Positions 52,990 to 62,359 of a stretch of DNA of 64,000 nt are shown here, piece after piece; the first letter of the stretch is position 1; each line of letters begins with the position of its first letter. Both the position numbers and the translations under genes were made by a program. The notes beneath the pieces were generated by a model, which was given only the letters and a program-made list of their open reading frames with translations, was not told where the DNA came from and did not search any database. The stretch covers positions 4,520,501 to 4,584,500 of the forward strand of contig NZ_JADBDT010000001.1 in the NCBI RefSeq assembly GCF_014873485.1. Direction: 5' to 3'. This DNA comes from Sphingopyxis sp. OAS728 (GTDB taxonomy: Bacteria; Pseudomonadota; Alphaproteobacteria; Sphingomonadales; Sphingomonadaceae).

Positions 52990-54492
52990 ATGGAGTCGGC
53001 CAGGATCTCGTCGCTCGGCCGCGACACGCGGGCCAGCCGCCTCATTATCGTACTGCTCTCGGTCGGATTCGCCGCGCTGCTCGCGGCGGCCCTGATTGCA
53101 TTCTACGTACAGCGCCAGAATGAGGCCGACGCGGAGATGGTCGCGCATACTCTCGCGGTAGAGGCCAATCTTGGAGCCTTCGCCAGCGCCACCGAGCGGA
53201 TGGAGACCGCAAGACGCGGCCTCATCCTGACGCAAAACCCTGCGTTCGCGACGATAATGGATGAAGCCGAAGGCCGCTCGCGGGCGCAGCTCGCCGGCCT
53301 CGAGGCAAATGTCGGCGATAATCCGCAGCAGGGGGCCCGCGTCGCGGAGCTTCGCGCGAAACTTGACGCTTATGCGCGCTACTATCGCGCAACCCTTGGC
53401 ATGCGGGGCGCCGATCGCGAGGCGCTCATTGCGGGGTTCGCGAATGACGAGGGCGTGCTCACAGTGCGTTCGATGCGCGCGATTGTCGAGACGATGCTCG
53501 GCGACGAACTGTCGCTCCTTAAGCAGCGCGAGGCGCGCCAGCAGCGCACTCAGCGTCTTTTCACGCTGACCCTGATCGGAACCTTCATTCTCCTGCTTGT
53601 CGTCGCGGCCGCCACTCTCGCTTTGGTGCGCCGCAATCTCGTCGATCTTCGAGCTTCGCGACAGGAGCTTCGCCGCCTCAACGAGGGTCTTGAGGACTTG
53701 GTCGATGCGCGCACGGGCGAGCTCCAGCGCGCGAACGCGGAGATTCAGCGTTTCGCTTACATCGTCAGCCATGATCTGCGCTCGCCGCTCGTCAACGTCA
53801 TGGGGTTCACTGCCGAACTCGAGACGGCGCGAAAATCTATCGCGTCTTATCTCGAAGCCGGCGACACGCAAGGCTGGCAGGCGCCGGATGCCGCGACCCG
53901 GCTCGCAATCGAAGAAGACCTTCCCGAATCGATCGGCTTCATCCGCACCTCGACGCAGAAGATGGACCGGTTGATCAACGCGATCCTCAACCTGTCGCGC
54001 CAGGGGCGCCGCACGCTTGCGCCCGAGACGCTCGACCTCTCGATCGTGGTCGGCGCAATCGTCGAGAGCCTTCAGCACCGCATCGACGAGACGGGTACCG
54101 AGGTGACGGTGGCCGATCTGCCGACCGTCATTAACGACCGGGTCGCTGTCGAGCAGATCCTCTCCAACCTCGTCGAGAATGCGCTCAAATATCTGAAGCC
54201 GGGGCTGACGGGCGTGATCACCATTTCGGGGGGCACCGATCTCGGCCGCGCCTGGGTGTCGGTCTGCGACAACGGCCGCGGCATCGAGGCGCGCGATCAT
54301 CAGCGCATCTTCGATCTCTTCCGCCGATCGGGAGTCCAGGACCAGCAAGGCGAGGGGATCGGCCTTGCGCACGCCCGGGCGCTTGCCTACCGCCTTGGCG
54401 GCAATATCGAAGTCCAGTCCGAATTAGGTGTAGGGTCCACCTTCCGGCTGATCCTGCCGCTCGTGTGGCAAAGTGGAGAAGAAGATGTCTGA
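52990..54492 (+). CDS. CHASE3-domain sensor histidine kinase
   Basis: A 500-residue membrane kinase. One membrane segment near residues 18-42, a periplasmic CHASE3 sensor (ATERMETARRGLILTQNPAF), a second segment (LFTLTLIGTFILLLVVAAAT), then the dimerisation/phosphoacceptor helix FAYIVSHDLRSPLVNVMGFT (histidine about residue 260). The HATPase domain has the N-box ILSNLVENALKYLKPG and DNGRGIEARDHQRIFDLFRR. It overlaps the response-regulator gene by eight bases. Its signal is unknown. Confidence 0.9.
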   Translation: MESARISSLGRDTRASRLIIVLLSVGFAALLAAALIAFYVQRQNEADAEMVAHTLAVEANLGAFASATERMETARRGLILTQNPAFATIMDEAEGRSRAQLAGLEANVGDNPQQGARVAELRAKLDAYARYYRATLGMRGADREALIAGFANDEGVLTVRSMRAIVETMLGDELSLLKQREARQQRTQRLFTLTLIGTFILLLVVAAATLALVRRNLVDLRASRQELRRLNEGLEDLVDARTGELQRANAEIQRFAYIVSHDLRSPLVNVMGFTAELETARKSIASYLEAGDTQGWQAPDAATRLAIEEDLPESIGFIRTSTQKMDRLINAILNLSRQGRRTLAPETLDLSIVVGAIVESLQHRIDETGTEVTVADLPTVINDRVAVEQILSNLVENALKYLKPGLTGVITISGGTDLGRAWVSVCDNGRGIEARDHQRIFDLFRRSGVQDQQGEGIGLAHARALAYRLGGNIEVQSELGVGSTFRLILPLVWQSGEEDV

Positions 54493-54931
54493 CCAGCAAC
54501 CCGTCAATATCGTCATGATCGAAGACGATGAGGGGCATGCCCGCCTCATCGAGAAGAATATCCGCCGCGCGGGTATCTCGAACAAGATCCACCATTTTCT
54601 CGACGGCACCTCGGCGCTCGAGTTTCTCTACGATGCGGCTGACGGCCCTGTCCGAAACGGACCTGCGCTCGTCCTCCTCGATCTCAACCTGCCTGATATG
54701 AGCGGCACCGATATTCTAGCCAAGCTCAAGGCCGACGGCAGCCCGCTCCGGCGCACGCCGGTCGTGGTGCTCACGACCACCGACGACAAGATCGAGATCC
54801 AGCGCTGCTACGATCTGGGCTGTAACGTCTACATCACCAAGCCCGTGAACTACGAGAATTTCGCCGACGCGATCCGGCAGCTCGGCCTGTTCCTTTCGGT
54901 GATCCAGGTCCCCGATCCCGATCCGGCTTGA
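54485..54931 (+). CDS. Single-domain response regulator
   Basis: A 148-residue receiver domain of the Rcp1-like type: VNIVMIEDDEGHARLIEKNI (acidic pair), the phosphoacceptor in GPALVLLDLNLPDMSGTDIL and the threonine/lysine signature in VVVLTTTDDKIEIQRCYDLG and YITKPVNYENF. There is no output domain. It sits between two kinases, so it may pass phosphate between them. Confidence 0.9.
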   Translation: MSDQQPVNIVMIEDDEGHARLIEKNIRRAGISNKIHHFLDGTSALEFLYDAADGPVRNGPALVLLDLNLPDMSGTDILAKLKADGSPLRRTPVVVLTTTDDKIEIQRCYDLGCNVYITKPVNYENFADAIRQLGLFLSVIQVPDPDPA

Positions 54932-56001
54932 GACAGACGCTGGCCCACATACTCTACATCGACGACGATGAAGGCATGCGCCGGCTTGCCTCGCGCGCGC
55001 TTGCCCGAAAGGGCTTCACCGTGAGCCTCGCTTCGGGCGGCGGCGAGGGCGTCGAGCAGGCAAAGACGGCCGACTTCGACCTCATCGCGGTCGATCATTA
55101 TATGCCGGGGCTCGACGGGCTTGCGACGCTGGAAGCACTTCGCGCGCTGCCCGGATGCCCGCCTGTCGTATATGTGACCGGCTCGGAGGAAGGGCGTATC
55201 GCCGTCGCAGCGCTGAAGGCGGGCGCCGACGATTATGTCGTGAAGTCGGTCGGCGATGATTTCTTCGATCTGCTCGTCTCAAGCTTCGAACAGGTGCTCG
55301 AGCGCGCGCAGCTTCGCCGCGCACGAGTGGAGGCGGAGACCGAACTTCGTGCCAGCAATGCCCGCCTCGAGGCGTTGCTCAAGGAAGTGAACCACCGCGT
55401 CGCGAACAATCTGCAGATGGTCATGTCGTTCGTCGCGCTCCAGTCGAAAACGCTCGCCGATCCTGCCGCCCGCGAAGCCTTGCAGAAGACTCAGCAACGG
55501 ATCGCGACGGTAGCTCAGGTCAACCGGCGCCTCTACACTACCGACGACGTCGAATATGTAGCGATGGACGATTATCTTGGCGGCCTTGCTGACGATCTGT
55601 CGGCAACCTGGTCGACGGGAGCGCGGGCGCGGCGGGTGATTGCCGATGTCGAGCCGCTTCGTGTCGCGACGGACAAGGCGGTGGCGCTCGGCATGATCGC
55701 CAATGAGTGGGTCAGCAATTCGTGCAAATATGCCTATGGCGAGGATGAAGACGGCGAGATCCGCATCTCGCTGCGCCGGAACGGCGCTTCATCGATCGAA
55801 CTGGTGGTGGCCGACGAGGGAGCCGGCATGCCGGTCGACGGGGCTGCCCGTGGCACCGGCCTTGGAACCAGGCTGATCGAAGCGCTGGCGCGCACCCACA
55901 AGTCCGACGTGTCTTACGGATCGTTTGACCCATCAAGGAACAAGCCGGGCACCATTGCGACAATCGCCCTCCAATTGCGCCCGAGCGAAATCAAGGCCTA
56001 G
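54928..56001 (+). CDS. Response regulator-HWE/HisKA_2 histidine kinase fusion
   Basis: A 357-residue soluble protein starting at TTG inside the previous stop. Residues 1-120 are a receiver (ILYIDDDEGMRRLASRALAR, DFDLIAVDHYMPGLDGLATL, DDYVVKSVGDDFFDLLVSSF). A HisKA_2/HWE kinase follows: LLKEVNHRVANNLQMVMSFV (histidine about residue 155), LGMIANEWVSNSCKYAYGED and VVADEGAGMPVDG. In alphaproteobacteria such kinases often feed the general stress response (PhyR-NepR). The phosphoacceptor aspartate sits in VDHYMPG. Confidence 0.88.
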   Translation: MRQTLAHILYIDDDEGMRRLASRALARKGFTVSLASGGGEGVEQAKTADFDLIAVDHYMPGLDGLATLEALRALPGCPPVVYVTGSEEGRIAVAALKAGADDYVVKSVGDDFFDLLVSSFEQVLERAQLRRARVEAETELRASNARLEALLKEVNHRVANNLQMVMSFVALQSKTLADPAAREALQKTQQRIATVAQVNRRLYTTDDVEYVAMDDYLGGLADDLSATWSTGARARRVIADVEPLRVATDKAVALGMIANEWVSNSCKYAYGEDEDGEIRISLRRNGASSIELVVADEGAGMPVDGAARGTGLGTRLIEALARTHKSDVSYGSFDPSRNKPGTIATIALQLRPSEIKA

Positions 56002-57010
56002 CTGCCGGTGTCGCCAGCTGGGGGTCTGCGAGCATTGCAGGGCGCGACATGACCAGCGCATCCGCGCGTTTCTCCGGCCGGATATAGATCGAGCTGATGT
56101 CGCTCGACGCCGCCTTGAGCTCGGCTTCGATCGCCTCGATCAGCGTCTCGGCATCGCCCATGGCAAGGCCGTCCTCGAAATCGGCGCTCACCGCAACGAA
56201 GATCGCATCGGGAGCGGTGTGGATCGTGCGGACATGGTTGACCGACGTGATTTCCGGCCGGCGCTCGACGATCGTCCAGATGCAGGCGATCAGCTCCGGA
56301 TCTGCCGCTTCGCCGATCAGAAGCTCCTTTGCCTCGCGCGCGAGAAGAATCGCGACGGCGGCGAGAATCGCCCCGATCGCCATCGACGCGATGCCGTCGA
56401 TCCGCGCGTCCCCGGTGGCGTGGCTCAGCCAGATACCGAGTGCGGCAATGAGCAGTCCCGCAAGCGCTGCGCTGTCTTCGAAGAGAACGATGAACCCTGC
56501 GGGGTCTTTGGATCTCCGCACGGCCTGCCACCAGCCACGGCCGCGCCGGCGTGCGTCGAACTCGCGCACCGCTATGGTCCAGGACGCGCCCTCGAGCAGG
56601 AAGGCGATGCCCAGCACGATATAGTTGATCGTCGGGTCGCGAAGCGGCTCTGGATCGCGGTAGTGGATCCAGCCTTCATACACCGAAATTCCGGCCCCAA
56701 CCGCAAAGATCAGGATCGCAACGACGAAGGCCCAGAAGTAGAGTTCTCGCCCATAGCCGAACGGATGGCGCGCGTCAGCCGGTCGCTTCGCCTTCTTCTG
56801 GCCGTACAGCAGAAGCGCCTGGTTCCCGCTGTCGACAAGCGAATGCACGCCCTCCGACAGCATCGACGAGGAGCCACTGATCGCTGCGGCGACGAACTTG
56901 GCGACGGCGATACCGAGATTGGCGAACAAGGCGCCATAAAGCACGATATCGGCCTTGAGATGCTGCAGCAGACCGGAGGCTTCTCCCGCTTTTTCAACTG
57001 GCTGTGCCAT
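55991..57010 (-). CDS. Cation diffusion facilitator (CDF) transporter
   Basis: A 339-residue CDF protein that would exchange divalent metal ions for protons. Segment 1-2 has LYGALFANLGIAVAKFVAAA and SMLSEGVHSLVDSGNQALLL (metal site HSLVD). Then HPFGYGRELYFWAFVVAILI and FEDSAALAGLLIAALGIWLS. The C-terminal cytoplasmic domain ends in a short alanine/proline tail. Its start overlaps the upstream transporter stop by one base, and its 3' end overlaps the convergent kinase gene by 11 bases. Confidence 0.85.
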   Translation of the reverse strand: MAQPVEKAGEASGLLQHLKADIVLYGALFANLGIAVAKFVAAAISGSSSMLSEGVHSLVDSGNQALLLYGQKKAKRPADARHPFGYGRELYFWAFVVAILIFAVGAGISVYEGWIHYRDPEPLRDPTINYIVLGIAFLLEGASWTIAVREFDARRRGRGWWQAVRRSKDPAGFIVLFEDSAALAGLLIAALGIWLSHATGDARIDGIASMAIGAILAAVAILLAREAKELLIGEAADPELIACIWTIVERRPEITSVNHVRTIHTAPDAIFVAVSADFEDGLAMGDAETLIEAIEAELKAASSDISSIYIRPEKRADALVMSRPAMLADPQLATPAARP

Positions 57011-57966
57011 CAGCCCGTCGGTCCTTCGTGGTCCCGCTGTGCCGGTACGAAAGCGATTTGCGCAAGGCGCCAGTTCCTCTCTTCCTTGCCGGGCCAGTGC
57101 CCATCAAGGTCAAACGGTTCGCCTGGAAGGCAGCCGTGGATTTCCGCGCGGATCAATCGGCCCGTTTCGCGCAGTTTGACGGTCGCGCCCGGATACCGCC
57201 CCTGAAGCGCCGCTTCGAGCGCCTCCGCTTCTTCGGCGATCTCGGCGCTTGCCAGCGCACGCGGCGTGCCGTCGACCAATTCGGCGGTCGACGAGCGGAT
57301 TGCCTTGAAGCCGTCGTGAAGGATATCGAACGAGATAAAGGCGGCTGCGAGCGAATCCGCCCACCACCAGCCGAGCCCGAGCCCGATGATACCGGCAACG
57401 CCTGCCGCGCCGGTCATCCAGTTCGCCTTGTTCATCAGTGCATCGGTGTGAAGCAGCTTGTCCGCAAGCTTTTCGGCTAGCGGCAACTCCTTGCGGCCGA
57501 TAATCATCGGCGGGATCATCGCGTAGACCTGTGCTGCGATCATCAGCCAGCCGAGCCAGATGTAGTGCCCGAAAATGCGTACCGAACCGACGGTCGCATG
57601 TTCGGCGGCGATCAATGTCATGGCCGAGTCCCAGAGTAGCAGGGCGCCCGTCGCCGCGAGCGCGACCGCCGCGAGGAAAAAGCCGAGGCCATTGACCCGC
57701 TCGAAGCCGAAGGGAAATTTGCGCGAACTTTTGCCGCGCCGCTCCATGCGGGCGGCGATCAGGAAGGCGATTGGGGGAACGAGACCGAGCGTATCCTCGA
57801 TCCACGCGGTCTTCATGGTCTGACTTTGCCCGAGAACCAGCCCCATCACGATGACGATCGTGATCGTCCAGAAGATATTCCACCATTCGAGACGCTCGGC
57901 GCGCTTTAACGTCGCGCGGACGTCGGGCGGCAGATTGTCGGCATGGGTTTGCGGTGCAACGGTCAT
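57010..57966 (-). CDS. CDF-family cation transporter, divergent subtype
   Basis: A 318-residue membrane protein of the cation diffusion facilitator superfamily, unlike the downstream copy. Landmarks are TMKTAWIEDTLGLVPPIAFL, FPFGFERVNGLGFFLAAVAL, LLHTDALMNKANWMTGAAGV and WADSLAAAFISFDILHDGFK. The metal is unknown. It overlaps the lipoprotein gene stop by four bases and the next CDF by one, so the three are one operon. Confidence 0.82.
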   Translation of the reverse strand: MTVAPQTHADNLPPDVRATLKRAERLEWWNIFWTITIVIVMGLVLGQSQTMKTAWIEDTLGLVPPIAFLIAARMERRGKSSRKFPFGFERVNGLGFFLAAVALAATGALLLWDSAMTLIAAEHATVGSVRIFGHYIWLGWLMIAAQVYAMIPPMIIGRKELPLAEKLADKLLHTDALMNKANWMTGAAGVAGIIGLGLGWWWADSLAAAFISFDILHDGFKAIRSSTAELVDGTPRALASAEIAEEAEALEAALQGRYPGATVKLRETGRLIRAEIHGCLPGEPFDLDGHWPGKEERNWRLAQIAFVPAQRDHEGPTG

Positions 57967-58448
57967 GACGCGCTGGGAGCGCTAGAGGCACGGCGAGCGC
58001 TGGTCTCGACAAGCATGATCCAGCGGTTTTCGCCGGTGCGCATCGCGGCGCGCCATTCGGTCGCGCCTTTCCCGTTTCCGTCGATCCGGACAGGGGGTGA
58101 AAGCGCGGCTTCGGCCGCCCACGGCGTTTCCTTGCCGAACGGCGCGATCACCAGGTCGATCTCGCCTGCGCCGAGCTTCGTAAGCAAGGGTTCGACGCCG
58201 TTGCGGCTGATCACCGCCTTGGCGCCCGTCGCGCGCTCGATCTCGGCCAGCAATCGGCGCGCCTCGCGCGGGATTGGCTGTTCAACACCGACGCGGATGA
58301 TGCGCTGCTCACGGATTCTGTCGACGGTATTTTCCGGATCCTGCGGAAATCGATCGCAGGCCATGAGCTGAATTGTGCACAATGCCGCCAAGCCTAACCG
58401 CGCGGTGCGCCAGCGCTGCTGTCTGCTTGTCGCCTCGCTGCAAGTCAT
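57963..58448 (-). CDS. Lipoprotein with a substrate-binding-like domain
   Basis: A 161-residue lipoprotein. The signal TARLGLAALCTIQLMAC ends in a lipobox. The mature part, VDRIREQRIIRVGVEQPIPR and LLTKLGAGEIDLVIAPFGKE, resembles one lobe of periplasmic solute-binding proteins. I chose the ATG at 58448 because it puts the lipobox about 31 residues in; an ATG at 58523 with AGGAAA upstream is also possible. It is the first gene of the cation-transporter operon, so a periplasmic metal-binding role is possible. Confidence 0.65.
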   Translation of the reverse strand: MTCSEATSRQQRWRTARLGLAALCTIQLMACDRFPQDPENTVDRIREQRIIRVGVEQPIPREARRLLAEIERATGAKAVISRNGVEPLLTKLGAGEIDLVIAPFGKETPWAAEAALSPPVRIDGNGKGATEWRAAMRTGENRWIMLVETSARRASSAPSAS

Positions 58449-58694
58449 TTGCGGAAAACGTTCTGGAGCCTTCTGCGGTTCCTCTCGCTTTGCGCGATCG
58501 TTCACGGTCATCCGGCTCGGCATCGACGTCAATTTCCTGTGAGCAACGCAGGAACGTCGAGGGCGGCGGTAAGTTATACAGGGCGCGGGGATGCCGCCGA
58601 GGTCGCTTCCGCTCTAATTCCATTTCGGGCCCCCGGCCCGTCCGACCTCCTTTTCCGCACGCTCCGATATCTGCGCCGTAGAGAAAGAAGCTGA

Positions 58695-59813
58695 ATGAAC
58701 TTCGAAATCGACCGTCTGATATTCGGCCCGGATGATGTCGATCTCGCGCGCTCGCCGCTTGCAGGTCATCTTGGCGCCGAAACCTTCATCCTTGGTGCCT
58801 TCAATCCTGGCCTGGCACGGCTGCCGAGCGGAAACCTCCTGATGCTCGTGCGTGTCGCCGAGGCACTGCGCCAGCCGGTGGAAAATGGTCATGTGCACAG
58901 TATCCGCTGGGACTGCGGCCGATATGTTCGCGACGCCTGGCCGCTCGAACTTTGCGATACCTCGGATCCGCGCAAATTCCTCGTGCATGGCGGTGCGTGG
59001 AACGTGATGGCGCTTACATCGCTCTCTTGGCTCCTCCCGGTTGAACTTACGCCCGACGGCCTGGAAGTCGTGGCGGTCCATTATGATCGGGCGGTGGCGC
59101 CGCATGCGACCTACCAATGCTATGGCGTCGAGGATGCGCGCATCAGCCATGTCGACGGCCGCTGGCTCATGACGAGTTGTTCGGTGAGTCCCGAGCGCCA
59201 TTCGACGACACTCTACAGCTCGGCAAACGGCCTCGACTGGTCTTTCGAAGACATCGTTCTCGACCATCAAAACAAGGACATGCTGATCTTCGAGGGTAAA
59301 GTAGCGGGACATTATTGGGCACAGACGCGCCCGCTGGGTTCGCTTTATTTTGCCTACCCACCTGGGAGCGAATGGCGCGCGGGACCCTCGATCAACCTGG
59401 CATCCTCGCCCGATGCGCTGCACTGGAAACCGCGCCGCGAGCCTGGGCTACGGCCGCACGCAGACACGGTTGCGACAGCCCGGATGGGCGGCGGAACGCC
59501 TCCCATCCTGACGGACCGCGGCTGGCTGACGCTTTGGCATGGAGTGGAGCCGAAGGAAATCGTCGGCGTCTACCGCACCTACTGGTCGCTGCTCGATCCC
59601 GAAGACCCGTCGCGCGTTCTTCATACAGAGCACGCGCCGCTGCTTGAGGCCAGCCCGGAGCTCACTCGGCCGCTCGAAGACAAAATATATGTGCGCGATG
59701 TCGTTTTTACGACCGGGATCGCCGACGCCGGCGAATATTTCATCGTCGCATCGGGTGAGGGCGATCTTGCCTGCCGCGTGACGCACATACCCAAGACGCG
59801 CTTCGGATTGTGA
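58695..59813 (+). CDS. GH130-like glycoside phosphorylase/hydrolase
   Basis: A 372-residue five-bladed beta-propeller protein of GH130 type: FNPGLARLPSGNLLMLVRVA, CYGVEDARISHVDGRWLMTS, KDMLIFEGKVAGHYWAQTRP, GGGTPPILTDRGWLTLWHG and DKIYVRDVVFTTGIADAGE. GH130 enzymes mostly phosphorolyse or hydrolyse beta-mannosides. AGAAAGAAG precedes the ATG. A second, longer GH130 gene follows at 60043. Confidence 0.8.
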   Translation: MNFEIDRLIFGPDDVDLARSPLAGHLGAETFILGAFNPGLARLPSGNLLMLVRVAEALRQPVENGHVHSIRWDCGRYVRDAWPLELCDTSDPRKFLVHGGAWNVMALTSLSWLLPVELTPDGLEVVAVHYDRAVAPHATYQCYGVEDARISHVDGRWLMTSCSVSPERHSTTLYSSANGLDWSFEDIVLDHQNKDMLIFEGKVAGHYWAQTRPLGSLYFAYPPGSEWRAGPSINLASSPDALHWKPRREPGLRPHADTVATARMGGGTPPILTDRGWLTLWHGVEPKEIVGVYRTYWSLLDPEDPSRVLHTEHAPLLEASPELTRPLEDKIYVRDVVFTTGIADAGEYFIVASGEGDLACRVTHIPKTRFGL

Positions 59814-60042
59814 TCCGGTGGCTCCGATTTTTCGCGGCTGTTTCATGGCGCGCGATCGGGTGGCCCGAGACCACGCTGAGCCGCGCCACTGTTGGTCGCC
59901 GGCGCAATTGCGGCGGGGCGAGCTTGAGGAGCGCTGGTGCGAGTGACCGGGCAAAAGCGACGCCAGCTTTCCGCCTTGCCTATTGTTTGTTCAACATCCT
60001 ATCCTTTCGAGGGGGACTAAAAAGAGGACACCAGCAGCACCG
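59814..60042. other. 229-base gap between the two GH130 genes
   Basis: I see no gene. Near the 3' end are TTGTTTGTTCAACATCC and a GAGGGGG stretch; a promoter for the second GH130 gene could lie here but no clear box is visible. Confidence 0.3.
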
Positions 60043-61350
60043 ATGCTGAACTGCAGAGCCGACAAGTCGCCGCTTCATATCTTGAGCGAGAAACTCACTG
60101 CCGATCCGTCTCGGGTCGTGCTTCGACCATTCCATCTGGCCTGGCAAACGAATGTGTCCGAGCCGTCGCGCGCGCAGCAGCTCGTCGCCGACATCATGAC
60201 CCTCGATGCCGATCAGGCCGAGCTTGAGCTCGGCCTGGTGTGGAAGGATTTTTCTGAACGGCACTGGCAGATCGGCAAGATTTTCGATGACCGCTTCGCC
60301 GAGATCGCTGAAGATCTGGGGTTGCGGGTGGAGGACGTTTCTCCTGTGCGTCGCCGCCTGATCGGTGCCTATTTCTGCCATGAATATAGCTACGCCGCCG
60401 CTGCCTTGATGAACCCCAGTGTCGTGCCGCATCCCGACCAGAGCGGACTGGACGGTGATCAACTGCGCTTCGTGATGTCGATGCGTGCGGTCGGCGAGGG
60501 GCACATCAGTTCGGTCGCTTTTCGCGAAGGCATCATCGGCCCGTCGGGCGACTTCCGTCTCTGGCCGCAATCGGGCCCTGCGATGGCGGCGGTTGCCGAC
60601 GACCGTCACCACATCGGGTCCGACGAGACGGTCACGATCCATCGGCAGCCGGGCAGCATGATCTCCAACAGCGTACTGTTTCCGGTGACCGAAGCGCAGC
60701 GCAACGGGCTCGAGGATCTACGGCTCGTCCAGTTCACGCATGACGATGGCAGGCGCGAGTATATCGGCACCTACACGGCCTATTCGGGACGTGAAATCCG
60801 GTCTGAATTGTTACGGACGGACGATTTTGCGAGCTTTACGCTCGAGCCGTTGGTCGGACGCGCGGCCCGGAACAAGGGCATGGCGCTGTTCCCGCGAAAG
60901 ATTGGCGGTCGCTATCTGATGGTGGGGCGCCAGGACGGGAAAAATGTGACGCTTCTGAGTTCGGACGACCTTATTCAATGGGACGACGAAGGGCGACCCC
61001 TGCTCCGGCCGCAATATCCGTGGGAACTTATCCAGATGGGCAACTGCGGCAGTCCCATCGAATGCGACGAGGGCTGGATCTTGCTGACGCATGGCGTAGG
61101 CGCGATGCGCAAATATAGTCTCGGAGCGGCGCTGCTCGATCGCGACGATCCCTCGATCGTCCTCGGGCGGACGCAATGCCCGATCCTCACCGCCGCCGAA
61201 AGCGACCGGGAAGGTTATGTTCCCAACGTGATTTACACTTGCGGAGCGATGGCCGTGGGGAACGAGCTCTTCATTCCCTACGGGATCTCGGACAGTGCGA
61301 TCGGTTTCGCAACGACGTCGATCTACGATCTCCTGCGCGTCATGGAGTAG
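60043..61350 (+). CDS. GH130 family protein with N-terminal extension
   Basis: A 435-residue GH130 protein. The propeller follows an ~80-residue helical extension (HILSEKLTADPSRVVLRPFH, HWQIGKIFDDRFAEIAEDLG). Landmarks: FVMSMRAVGEGHISSVAFRE, NGLEDLRLVQFTHDDGRREY, NKGMALFPRKIGGRYLMVGR, MGNCGSPIECDEGWILLTHG and ELFIPYGISDSAIGFAT. This longer form usually pairs with the shorter one. I used the ATG at 60043; the ribosome site is weak. Start is uncertain. Confidence 0.8.
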   Translation: MLNCRADKSPLHILSEKLTADPSRVVLRPFHLAWQTNVSEPSRAQQLVADIMTLDADQAELELGLVWKDFSERHWQIGKIFDDRFAEIAEDLGLRVEDVSPVRRRLIGAYFCHEYSYAAAALMNPSVVPHPDQSGLDGDQLRFVMSMRAVGEGHISSVAFREGIIGPSGDFRLWPQSGPAMAAVADDRHHIGSDETVTIHRQPGSMISNSVLFPVTEAQRNGLEDLRLVQFTHDDGRREYIGTYTAYSGREIRSELLRTDDFASFTLEPLVGRAARNKGMALFPRKIGGRYLMVGRQDGKNVTLLSSDDLIQWDDEGRPLLRPQYPWELIQMGNCGSPIECDEGWILLTHGVGAMRKYSLGAALLDRDDPSIVLGRTQCPILTAAESDREGYVPNVIYTCGAMAVGNELFIPYGISDSAIGFATTSIYDLLRVME

Positions 61351-61579
61351 GGACGGCGGTCTGCGAATTTGCAGGAATTGCGGACGCTGTCCCAAACAAA
61401 GGCGCAAGGCTCTCGCTGTCGGTTCCAGTTTCTGGCCGACCACGCCTCGAATGACGCATCCCGAAGAAATTATCGCAGGTTAAGTAAATGCCGGAAATGC
61501 TGGGCGAGCGGCTACCCCGGCGGAACTTCGCGTGCCCTCGCACGTCGCTCATTCGGGGGCGGCCCAAGGGAGAAACTAG

Positions 61580-62170
61580 ATGTTCAGATACAGCCTGCTA
61601 ACCGCCGCCGCGCTGCTCAGCGCTTGTGGAAGCAATGACGATCGAGCGGCAACTGAAACGCAAGTTACCGAACCGCCGGCAACTGCAACAGCCCCGACTG
61701 CTCCCACTGCCGCGCCGGGCGCACCGACGGATGCCGCCGGCTACATCGCCAAGGCTGGCGCAGGAGATCTTTGGGAGATCGAATCTTCCAAAGCGCTGCT
61801 CGCCAAGTCGGCGCGCGCCGACGTCAAGAAATTCGCCGAAATGATGATCGATCATCACGGCAAGTCGACCGCCAAGGTGAAGGCCGCAGCCGCCGCCGCG
61901 TCGATTAAAGTCAATCCGCCGGTTCTCGACGCCAGCCAGCAGGCGAGCCTGAACGAGATCAAGAATGCCGATGCGACGACGATCGACAGCGTGTACCTGC
62001 GACATCAGCAGACCGCGCATGACGCCGCGCTCGCCTTGCACCGCGCCTATGCGACGAACGGAGACACTGCCAGCCTCAAGACCGCGGCCGGCGAAATCGC
62101 GCCGGTCGTCGAGCAGCACATTGCCGAGCTACAGAACCTTTCGGGAGCAGCGGCTAGCAACACTCGTTGA
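61580..62170 (+). CDS. DUF4142 lipoprotein
   Basis: A 196-residue protein with a lipoprotein signal (LLTAAALLSACGS, cysteine 16), a threonine/proline/alanine linker and a DUF4142 domain: AGYIAKAGAGDLWEIESSKA, VKKFAEMMIDHHGKSTAKVK and VYLRHQQTAHDAALALHRAY. DUF4142 is a ferritin-like helical domain with conserved histidines (DHHGKS, HQQ) that may bind metal. Located at the envelope. The ATG follows GGAGAAAC. Confidence 0.87.
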   Translation: MFRYSLLTAAALLSACGSNDDRAATETQVTEPPATATAPTAPTAAPGAPTDAAGYIAKAGAGDLWEIESSKALLAKSARADVKKFAEMMIDHHGKSTAKVKAAAAAASIKVNPPVLDASQQASLNEIKNADATTIDSVYLRHQQTAHDAALALHRAYATNGDTASLKTAAGEIAPVVEQHIAELQNLSGAAASNTR

Positions 62171-62359
62171 AACATAACTAAAGATCGGCTCCTGCCCGCG
62201 GCTCGGCATGAGGCTGGCCGCGGCTGGCGGTGACGCGCCTGTGCCAAGCTGACCAGCTAGCACGCCGAGCTGGAGCCAACACGCTTATGGCGTCAACTCA
62301 GGCGGGGCCTGGAGCCATGTACCCGCCGTCTTACCCGCCACCGCAAACGGAGATTCAGT

